Shown here in pieces: positions 58,145 to 64,000 of a DNA stretch of 64,000 bases. Source of the DNA: Virgibacillus sp. AGTR (GTDB taxonomy: Bacteria > Bacillota > Bacilli > Bacillales > Amphibacillaceae); contig NZ_JAJERH010000007.1 of NCBI RefSeq assembly GCF_016919725.2, forward strand, positions 1 to 64,000, written 5' to 3'. The first letter of the stretch is position 1. The number at the start of each line of letters is the position of its first letter. The notes beneath the pieces are model-generated. The model was not told the origin of the DNA. It saw nothing but the letters and a program-made list of their open reading frames with translations, and searched no databases. Both the position numbers and the translations under genes were made by a program.

Positions 58145-59389
58145 TTACATATCATCTAATAAAATTACCGAAATTTCACTACCCTGTTTGTATCCCCTTG
58201 TACCAGCAGGAAATTCGATAAATACATTGGCAGCCCCAAGCGAGGAGACAACGTTGGATTTATCCAACCCAATTGGTGTCGCGACTAACTTTCCTTGATG
58301 AAAAGTTAGACGGCCCCTGACAAATCTGTCAAACGGATTTGGTTTGGAGAAATCAGCACCCAATATTGCCGTTTCCTTTTTTAAAAGTGGATGAAAAGCA
58401 TGGAGAAATTTTCGAATTGCCGGCCTTGTAAAAAGTTCAAAACCTACAAAACAGGCAGATGGATTCCCTGATAAACCAAATAACAGCTTGCCTGTTTTTT
58501 TTGCAACAGTTGTGACACTGCCAGGACGCATTCCCACTTTATTAAATAGAATTTCTGCTCCCAGTTCTTTATAGATATCCTGCATATAATCGTAATCTCC
58601 GACTGAAACACCACCGGTAGTTATTAAAATATCGACCTGATCCAATGCCTGTTTCACTTGCTCAAAGCATGCTGTGAAATGATCACTGAACTGACCAAAA
58701 TAATAGGGTTCCCCTCCTGCACGTATTACTTGTGATTGAACCATATAAGCATTACTATTTCTAATTTTACCTGGCTGTATTTCTTCATCTAACTCTAATA
58801 GTTCACTACCAGTTGCGATAATTCCGACAGTTGGTTTTTTGCTTGTGGGAACATGCTTATAACCGAAGGTGGCTAATAAGGCAACTATTCCTGGACTGAT
58901 ATAGGTGCCTTTTTTAGCTAGAACCTCTCCAGATTTGGCATCCTCACCGGTAAAGGAAATATTCTCTCCTTGTTGTAGCCTTCGTTTAATTTGGATGTAT
59001 CGTTTTTCACAAGCTTCATACTCTTTTACAGATTCAAACATAATAACGGCATCGCAACCATTGGGGACTTGCGCACCTGTCATGATTCGTACGGCTTGCA
59101 TTTTGCCAACCTTCCCAGTAAACACGCTCCCGGCACCAATCTCTGCAATAACTTCATAGTTTTGAGGATTGGTACTAGCAGCAGCTTCTGTATCCTTAGA
59201 ACGAACTGCAAACCCATCATAGGGCGAGCGATCAAAAGGAGGGATGGGATGATCAGCTACCAAATCGTCTCCAAGGAAATGTCCGTAGCTTTGATGGATA
59301 GGGATGTAATGGATACTTCCCTGGGGAGCATATTTGATCACACGTTTTAATGCTTCGTTCACTTTAATTGGTTTTCGACGTTCAACCAT
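58145..59389 (-). CDS. moeA: Molybdopterin molybdenumtransferase MoeA
   Basis: 414 aa. Domain start EALKRVIKYAP, PPFDRSPYDGFAVRSKDTE near residue 58, RIMTGAQVPNGCDAVIMFE near residue 110, and the catalytic-fold motif LITTGGVSVGDYDYMQD near residue 250. Inserts molybdate into adenylylated molybdopterin. ATG after GGAGG. First gene of the molybdenum-cofactor group. Confidence 0.94.
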   Translation of the reverse strand: MVERRKPIKVNEALKRVIKYAPQGSIHYIPIHQSYGHFLGDDLVADHPIPPFDRSPYDGFAVRSKDTEAAASTNPQNYEVIAEIGAGSVFTGKVGKMQAVRIMTGAQVPNGCDAVIMFESVKEYEACEKRYIQIKRRLQQGENISFTGEDAKSGEVLAKKGTYISPGIVALLATFGYKHVPTSKKPTVGIIATGSELLELDEEIQPGKIRNSNAYMVQSQVIRAGGEPYYFGQFSDHFTACFEQVKQALDQVDILITTGGVSVGDYDYMQDIYKELGAEILFNKVGMRPGSVTTVAKKTGKLLFGLSGNPSACFVGFELFTRPAIRKFLHAFHPLLKKETAILGADFSKPNPFDRFVRGRLTFHQGKLVATPIGLDKSNVVSSLGAANVFIEFPAGTRGYKQGSEISVILLDDM

Positions 59390-59639
59390 TTAATGTAACC
59401 TCCTAAACGATTAGTTTCTTATAGAAATTTTGTGCTTGTGTCATAGAATTCGTTCCATGAATGAGGCTCCTGCCATCTTTAAAAAAGACAATGCGTTAGA
59501 GTTCCTATTTCATGAAAAGCAAAAGGAATTTACCCCCTTACTAAATTGATAGCCTAATTGAATTGTTTTTGTACTAAGTTAAGAAAGTATAAAATCAGTG
59601 CAATGACTGCGTTAAGCCAAGTAGTTATTTTGAAATGTT

Positions 59640-59800
59640 TGTGTATATTGGCAATGCTCCGACTAATTACTTCGCTTTCGGCGGGCACGGCCTCAACTAA
59701 CTTTGCAAAGAAGAACACGTTACAAAGTGGATTTTCGGCTCGCGCTAATCCCGCAGGAGTCTACGTAATTAGTCTCCGCTATGAGAATGTGCAACAATTC
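59640..59800. repeat. Repeat family B copy 3 (partial)
   Basis: TCGGCGGGCACGGCCTCAAC, AAAGAAGAACACGTTACAAA and CCCGCAGGAGTCTACGTAAT parallel the GC-rich part of copies 1 and 2, without the terminal hairpin. Confidence 0.7.
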
Positions 59801-59884
59801 TTGTCATAAGTAATAGGTTGACTTTTTTTACAATGGGTAAAGTGAAAATCGTTATCCGTAAGTATAAAAACAGCTGTGTTACTT

Positions 59885-60095
59885 CATGCTAGCGTTGTAG
59901 AGCCTGATAATAGCGAAGGCCGGCTACTTCAACTCCTGTGGGAAATGTTTGACCTGAAGATCCACTTTTTTGAGCGGGTTTTGCTAAAAAAGTTAGCTGA
60001 AGGACAAACCCCACGGAAAGGGAAGTGGGCAGCCGGAGTGATTCCATAATAGCTACTAGAGGAAGCGTAAATCTGAGCATTTAGTGATAAGGACT
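59885..60095. repeat. Repeat family B-like copy 4 (diverged)
   Basis: CTGTGGGAAATGTTTGACC, GAAGATCCACTTTTTTGAG and AAAAAAGTTAGCTGAAGGAC follow the family B core in the copy-1 orientation with many changes. Confidence 0.5.
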
Positions 60096-60151
60096 GAGCG
60101 AATTTTGCTCAGTTTTTCTTATTTTTTCTTTTGTTATATTCATGAACTGGT

Positions 60152-60236
60152 TACCCCCGACGGATTGAAGTTTCACTTTATCCCGCATATAACTGGCAGT
60201 AAGTCTCCACTTTAGGTACTAAGAGTGAAACCAATA
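60152..60236 (+). repeat. Repeat family A, two truncated copies joined (copy 12)
   Basis: A right end (CCCCGACGGATTGAAG, TTTCACTTTAT, to 60181) runs straight into a left end (TTTATCCCGCATATAACTGG, GTGAAACCAATAATAAAG); the TTTAT is shared. It is the only head-to-tail junction of the family in the window. The 59390-60444 gap otherwise holds the two B repeats and the narK promoter. Confidence 0.78.
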
Positions 60237-60291
60237 ATAAAGTGCTTTTTGTATCTGTAATTTAAGTTAATCATAGCGCATTATGCGAAGT

Positions 60292-60307
60292 TGTGAAAAA
60301 CATCACT
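60292..60307. promoter_or_regulatory. Upstream FNR-like box
   Basis: TGTGAAAAACATCACT fits TGTGA-N6-TCACA with one mismatch. It lies 68 bp upstream of the perfect box before narK. Confidence 0.5.
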
Positions 60308-60359
60308 CTATACTTATGGTATGTCACTGCTTTCTCTGTGAATTACTACAGGATAAATC

Positions 60360-60403
60360 TGTGATGTTTTTCACAGCCAATCATCAAGTAAATCGATATC
60401 GTA
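60360..60403 (+). promoter_or_regulatory. narK promoter with perfect FNR box
   Basis: TGTGATGTTTTTCACA (60360-60375) is an exact TGTGA-N6-TCACA site. A -10-like TATCGT at 60398-60403 puts the site at about -41.5, the position known for class II FNR activation in B. subtilis narK. Confidence 0.85.
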
Positions 60404-60444
60404 AAGATGTCGAGATCAACTTGGAGAAAGGGGAAATTATTCCT

Positions 60445-61968
60445 ATGAAAAAGCCTGGTATACAGTTATCGATGCAAACATCTAGCCTAATTGTTGGATT
60501 TATGATCTGGGTTTTAATCTCATCTTTAATGCCTAGTATTCGGGAAGATATTGTTTTAACATCAGGTCAGGCTTCACTAGTAACTGCAATTCCTGTGATT
60601 CTTGGGTCTATATTACGTATTCCTATTGGATTTTATGCCAATCGATTTGGCGCACGATGGGTATTCATAGTTAGCTTTATCATCCTACTATTCCCTGTCT
60701 ATTATTTGAGTATTGCAAGCTCCTTTACAGATTTATTAATAGGTGGATTACTTCTCGGGGTTAGTGGTGCTACATTTTCTATTGGGGTCACATCGCTACC
60801 TAAGTATTATCCAAAAGAAAAACATGGTTTTATTAATGGTATTTATGCGGTTGGGAATGCAGGTACGGCCATTACAACTTTTGCAGCGCCTGTTATCGCT
60901 CAGTCTCTGGGCTGGCAAAGCACTATTCGATTATATATCCTTTTAATAATCCTTTTTATTGGATTGAATTTTTTGTTTGGTGATAAACAGGAAACAAAGG
61001 TCAAAAATTCGATGTCTGAGCAAATAAAGGGTGTGTATCGTAATGCTACACTTTGGTTTTTAAGTCTGTTTTATTTTGTAACATTCGGTGCCTTTGTCGC
61101 TTTTACGGTATTTCTTCCAAACTTTTTAGTGAATAATTATCATTTAGATACAGTAGATGCGGGTTTGAGGACGGCTGGATTCATTGTGTTAGCCACGCTC
61201 TTTCGCCCTTTAGGCGGCTGGCTGGCAGACAAATTCAATGCGTATATTATGTTAATGATTACCTTTATCGGTATCGCATTTTCGGGGATTTTATTGTCCT
61301 TTTCCCCAGGAATTGGCTGGTACACCATAGGGTCTATTGCTGTTGCTATGAGCGTGGGTATTGGGAATGGAACCGTCTTTAAACTTGTTCCTTTATACTT
61401 CTCTAAACAAGCAGGTATTGTAAATGGCATCGTCTCTGCAATGGGGGGATTAGGTGGCTTTTTTCCGCCAATCATACTAACAGCTGTTTATACGATAACA
61501 GACCATTATTCTATCGGTTTTATGGCTTTATCTCAATTTGCATTCATATGTTTAGTGATCGTCCTGTTTTTATATTACCAAGATCAGATGAATATTGAAC
61601 GGAAAATTATTGAAAGTACTGCAGAAGCAATTATTATAACCAATAAGGATGGTGTTATCCAAAACGTGAATCCTGCTTTTACTCGTGTTACCGGTTTTAC
61701 AAAAGAAAATGTAATTGGCAAAAAACCAAGTATACTACATTCTGGAAAACAGGATGCTGCCTTTTATAAGAAAATGTGGGTCCATATCCATCAAAAGGGA
61801 TTCTGGGAAGGAGAAATTTGGAACAAACGAAAAAATGGAGAAATATACAAGGAGTGGCTCAATATAAGTGCCGTTAAGAATAATGTTGGTGATGTTAAAT
61901 ATTATGTAGGCATGTTTAATGATCTGACAGAATTCAATCAGTCGAAATATAGAGATCATCATAGTTAA
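60445..61968 (+). CDS. narK: NarK-family nitrate/nitrite transporter with C-terminal PAS domain
   Basis: 507 aa. Residues 1-385 form a 12-span MFS transporter of the nitrate/nitrite porter group (FMIWVLISSLMPSIREDIVLTSGQ; VTSLPKYYPKEKHGFINGIY; PLYFSKQAGIVNGIVSAMGGLGGFFPP; nitrate-signature Gly runs). Residues about 390-507 are a PAS/PAC domain (ESTAEAIIITNKDGVIQNVNPAFTRVTGF; KNGEIYKEWLNISAVKNN). No kinase or GGDEF follows. NarK proteins are usually about 400 aa, so this is a fusion. ATG after GAAAGGGG; the longer frame upstream covers the promoter. Confidence 0.88.
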   Translation: MKKPGIQLSMQTSSLIVGFMIWVLISSLMPSIREDIVLTSGQASLVTAIPVILGSILRIPIGFYANRFGARWVFIVSFIILLFPVYYLSIASSFTDLLIGGLLLGVSGATFSIGVTSLPKYYPKEKHGFINGIYAVGNAGTAITTFAAPVIAQSLGWQSTIRLYILLIILFIGLNFLFGDKQETKVKNSMSEQIKGVYRNATLWFLSLFYFVTFGAFVAFTVFLPNFLVNNYHLDTVDAGLRTAGFIVLATLFRPLGGWLADKFNAYIMLMITFIGIAFSGILLSFSPGIGWYTIGSIAVAMSVGIGNGTVFKLVPLYFSKQAGIVNGIVSAMGGLGGFFPPIILTAVYTITDHYSIGFMALSQFAFICLVIVLFLYYQDQMNIERKIIESTAEAIIITNKDGVIQNVNPAFTRVTGFTKENVIGKKPSILHSGKQDAAFYKKMWVHIHQKGFWEGEIWNKRKNGEIYKEWLNISAVKNNVGDVKYYVGMFNDLTEFNQSKYRDHHS

Positions 61969-61995
61969 TAAGTGATAATTTTGCTTTTTTGTAAA

Positions 61996-62011
61996 AGTGA
62001 TTTCTATCACT
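61996..62011. promoter_or_regulatory. FNR/CRP-like dyad before ric
   Basis: AGTGATTTCTATCACT, a perfect dyad close to the FNR consensus. A TTACAT at 62032-62037 lies at the spacing expected for a -10 activated from -41.5. Confidence 0.55.
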
Positions 62012-62069
62012 GACTCTAGAAAGGAAATAGCTTACATTGGAGATAAGTTAGGTATTGGAGGTAATCATA

Positions 62070-62759
62070 ATGAATACATTTACGAAAGATCACACACCAG
62101 CTCATATTGTAAAGATGTTCTCGAAGGCCAGTGACTTGTTTAAGGAGCATCAGATTGACTTTTGCTGTAACGGAGACCGCCCTCTTAAGGAAGCATTTGC
62201 TCAAAACAATCTTGATGGAGATGCGATTTTAAAGGAATTAAATACCAATTATCAAGGATGGCAGGCAAATGATTCTACTGTCGATTGGGGTACGTTCTCT
62301 ATATCAGAACTAGTAGATCACATCGTTCATACACATCATGCCTATTTGTTAGAGGAACTCCCTGCATTAGGGGAATTTGTTACAAAGGTTTTTCGTCGAC
62401 ATGGAGCAGATCAACCACATTTAATAGAATTGCATCGATTATACAATCATTTCAAAGTAGAAATGGAGGAGCATACTTTAAAAGAAGAGAATGAACTTTT
62501 TCCTTTATTGAAGGAATACGAATTAAACCCGAATGAAAAGCTGTTACAGCAAATTTATGAGACAATTCATAAATTAGAAAAAGAGCATGACGTTGTTGGA
62601 GAAGACTTGAAGGAAATGCGGGCCATTACCGATGGATATCAACCTCCTGTGAATGCATGCGGTACGTATCAAATTACCTATGCTAGATTAGCTGAATTGG
62701 AAGATGATACATTCCAGCATGTTCATTTGGAGAATAATATCTTGTTTAAGCGAATATAA
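62070..62759 (+). CDS. ric: Iron-sulfur cluster repair di-iron protein (Ric/ScdA)
   Basis: 229 aa. The ScdA_N domain is at the start (AHIVKMFSKASDLFKEHQIDFCCNGDRPL). A hemerythrin-like di-iron domain follows with ligand residues in LVDHIVHTHHAYLLEEL, LHRLYNHFKVEMEEHTLKEENELFP and KEHDVVGEDL. Repairs nitrosylated or oxidised Fe-S clusters; fits beside nitrate/nitrite reduction, which produces NO. ATG at 62070 after GGAGG. Confidence 0.93.
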   Translation: MNTFTKDHTPAHIVKMFSKASDLFKEHQIDFCCNGDRPLKEAFAQNNLDGDAILKELNTNYQGWQANDSTVDWGTFSISELVDHIVHTHHAYLLEELPALGEFVTKVFRRHGADQPHLIELHRLYNHFKVEMEEHTLKEENELFPLLKEYELNPNEKLLQQIYETIHKLEKEHDVVGEDLKEMRAITDGYQPPVNACGTYQITYARLAELEDDTFQHVHLENNILFKRI

Positions 62760-62763
62760 ACGA

Positions 62764-62808
62764 CACAAAAACCGAGAATGACATATCTTTTGTCGTTCTC
62801 GGTTTTTG
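62764..62808. terminator. Bidirectional terminator after ric
   Basis: AAAAACCGAGAATGAC/GTCGTTCTCGGTTTTT, with A- and T-runs at the stem ends. Confidence 0.9.
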
Positions 62809-62814
62809 GTAGTC

Positions 62815-62960
62815 TAGGAAATTAAAAAATTTGCCGATGTGGATAAATAAGCGCATGTTGAGCTGCGTCCGGCTTCAGATTACTCTGAAGCAAAGACGCT
62901 TTCCTGGATCTTCAGCTCGCGCTTTTCCTGTAAGGTGTGATTCGGATACATCGCACATAG
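62815..62960 (-). repeat. Repeat family C copy 3 (partial)
   Basis: TAGGAAATTAAAAAATTTGC, GATGTGGATAAATAAGCGCA and GTTGAGCTGCGTCCGGC match the copy-2 end; the GCGCTTTTCC part is diverged. Confidence 0.7.
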
Positions 62961-63044
62961 AAAAAGATAAGCGCTCTTTTTACTATTTTATCGTTCCGCT
63001 TTTGCTATCTATTTTAGTTATGTATCCGATCCATGTGTTTCGTA

Positions 63045-63704
63045 TTAGCTCCGTGGGTAAACAAATTCATTTAGGAAATAAGGCACAATGCTTCTATGAG
63101 ATGCTTTTCTTTCCTCTACAAAATGCTTTATCTCTGTAAAAAATGCCTCATCTAGCAATGGATATTGCACTGTTCGAACTTGGTCTAAGATTGAGTTATG
63201 TTCAATTACTGCGTCAACACTTGCGATTAATTGATCAACAAGTTTTTTGCTTGGTGTGATTCCCATAACATCTTTATATATTTGTGCATCTTCTTCTATA
63301 TCTAATACATGATATGGCAGCTTCATATCGATATGGATGCCATCAACAAGGTTTTCCGCGTATAATGCACGAACCTTTTGGTAATAAATTCCGCTAGTTG
63401 TTACAATTATTCTTCCACCAAAAAGTGCTCTCACTTGTTGCAATAGGTCACGCACTTCATCTAATGGGTTAATCAGAAATTCGCCTCCACTGAACATTAT
63501 AGCATCGAATAAAAAGCCACTTTTCTTCAAATAGTCATATAAATCATTTGTGGTCTTATATTCTTTTGGTGTGTTAGCGATGATTTCCTCATAATTATGA
63601 CAGCCCAAACAATGAAGGGGACAGCCTGACAATGAATGAATCAATAATGTGGTATGATTAGGCAAGTCAGTAAATGTGCGAATAAAGTTATTGTATAATT
63701 TCAT
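63045..63704 (-). CDS. nrdG: Anaerobic ribonucleotide reductase activating enzyme
   Basis: 219 aa radical-SAM protein. The cluster motif is SGCPLHCLGCHNYE (Cys-x3-Cys-x2-Cys near residue 35), followed by FDAIMFSGGEFLINPLDEV. It forms the glycyl radical on NrdD. Longer than classic NrdG (about 155 aa). ATG at 63704 is preferred; it starts 20 bp after the nrdD stop. Needed for dNTP synthesis without oxygen, matching the fnr/narK context. Confidence 0.88.
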   Translation of the reverse strand: MKLYNNFIRTFTDLPNHTTLLIHSLSGCPLHCLGCHNYEEIIANTPKEYKTTNDLYDYLKKSGFLFDAIMFSGGEFLINPLDEVRDLLQQVRALFGGRIIVTTSGIYYQKVRALYAENLVDGIHIDMKLPYHVLDIEEDAQIYKDVMGITPSKKLVDQLIASVDAVIEHNSILDQVRTVQYPLLDEAFFTEIKHFVEERKASHRSIVPYFLNEFVYPRS

Positions 63705-63724
63705 TGTGATGTTATCACCGCTAA

Positions 63725-64000
63725 TTAACGGTGGACAGCCTCCTTCAACGCAGCTTCTTTTAATCGTTTTCTCATCGCCCAATCGTATCTTCTCGCTTTT
63801 GACCAGAAGTTATATCTCCCTTCATAATATCCCTTATCATCTACATGGACGTTGTTTCTGGAGATCATTTTCAAATAACCAATAACTCTGCTGAAAGTTG
63901 CAATGTCTTTTGATTCACAGACGGGACAACGATGAATGTTCTTAGCATCTTCAGCAATGATTTTCTGACCGCAACTCATACAAGACGTAATCGTTGGTGT
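63725..64000 (-). CDS. nrdD: Anaerobic ribonucleoside-triphosphate reductase, C-terminal end (runs off window)
   Basis: Only the last 91 codons are inside. A zinc ribbon is visible (SCMSCGQKII and HRCPVCES, four cysteines), followed by the glycyl-radical region FSRVIGYLKMISRNN and a C-terminus rich in basic residues (NFWSKARRYDWAMRKRL). The full protein would extend beyond base 64000. Co-transcribed with nrdG. Confidence 0.85.
   Translation of the reverse strand, partial: TPTITSCMSCGQKIIAEDAKNIHRCPVCESKDIATFSRVIGYLKMISRNNVHVDDKGYYEGRYNFWSKARRYDWAMRKRLKEAALKEAVHR

Noticed and set aside
59457-59549. 30-codon frame NEAPAIFKKDNALEFLF on the plus strand
   Set aside because: Reads like protein but lacks a ribosome site and a recognisable family; might be a gene remnant, not listed.
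15913-60236. Family A repeats as a CRISPR array
   Set aside because: Copies are kilobases apart, longer than CRISPR repeats and without spacers or cas genes.
62831-63139. 102-aa open frame with a hydrophobic segment
   Set aside because: Its first part is repeat C and its last part is antisense to nrdG; no ribosome site.
63705-63725. TGTGATGTTATCACC between nrdD and nrdG as an FNR box
   Set aside because: Spacer is five, not six, and the place is inside an operon close to the nrdG start.

Overview
The window reads as chromosome of a low-GC, spore-forming Bacillaceae bacterium, most like the halotolerant Oceanobacillus/Virgibacillus group. The pointers are a CotF-like coat protein, B. subtilis-type gene neighbourhoods (adeR-ald, licT-bgl, ntdABC-glcP with ntdR, ycgF-ycgG, ydbS-ydbT, fnr-narK), strong AGGAGG ribosome sites and frequent TTG/GTG starts. 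The genus is inference. No rRNA, tRNA, CRISPR array, prophage or transposase was seen.

Layout. 1-4.6 kb: an AT-rich accessory locus of secreted proteins of unknown function, two 40-residue membrane peptides, and a BlaI/BlaR1-type repressor and sensor-protease pair. Near-identical palindromic operators lie upstream of the secreted-protein genes and of the repressor gene, so this looks like one regulon; it is the best candidate for an undescribed system. 4.6-9.8 kb: an MFS transporter divergent from a CGNR regulator, a lipase-like gene broken by a 4-bp contraction, and a MerR regulator with a textbook 19-bp-spacer promoter. 9.8-14.6 kb: a beta-glucoside operon (bglA, licT, bglP) in which each gene is preceded by its own antiterminator/terminator. 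14.6-19.8 kb: alanine metabolism (alr, ald, adeR, ykvI-type permease). 20-26.9 kb: mqo, an acetyltransferase, a secreted multicopper oxidase divergent from a membrane cupredoxin protein, a lipoprotein, and a RidA-family gene with a nonsense codon. 27-34.6 kb: a SWIM/SNF2 helicase, a cold-shock protein, a coat protein, a DDAH-family hydrolase and an amino-acid permease. 34.9-40.9 kb: a complete ntdR/ntdABC/glcP set for kanosamine/neotrehalosadiamine. 41-56 kb: ycgG/ycgF, a DUF3889 protein, phospholipid synthesis (pssA, psd), DedA, DUF421, a PadR-HAAS pair with operators, a D-2-hydroxyacid dehydrogenase, HAD, a decayed tubby/LURP-like gene, ydbT/ydbS, and an ada-alkA-ogt alkylation repair operon. 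56-64 kb: anaerobic/nitrate functions: fnr, mobB, a decayed moaE-moaD remnant, moeA, a NarK-type transporter fused to a PAS domain behind a perfect FNR box, ric (scdA), nrdG and the end of nrdD.

Intergenic space is rich in three dispersed, structured repeat families. Family A (about 110-185 bp, at least 12 copies) has two hairpin modules. Family B (about 270-290 bp, two full and two partial or diverged copies) carries a bidirectional terminator-like hairpin. Family C (about 140-185 bp, three copies) sits at gene ends.

Several genes are broken (one secreted protein, lipase-like, RidA, tubby-like, moaE/moaD), suggesting recent reductive decay or, for single-site lesions, possible sequencing errors.
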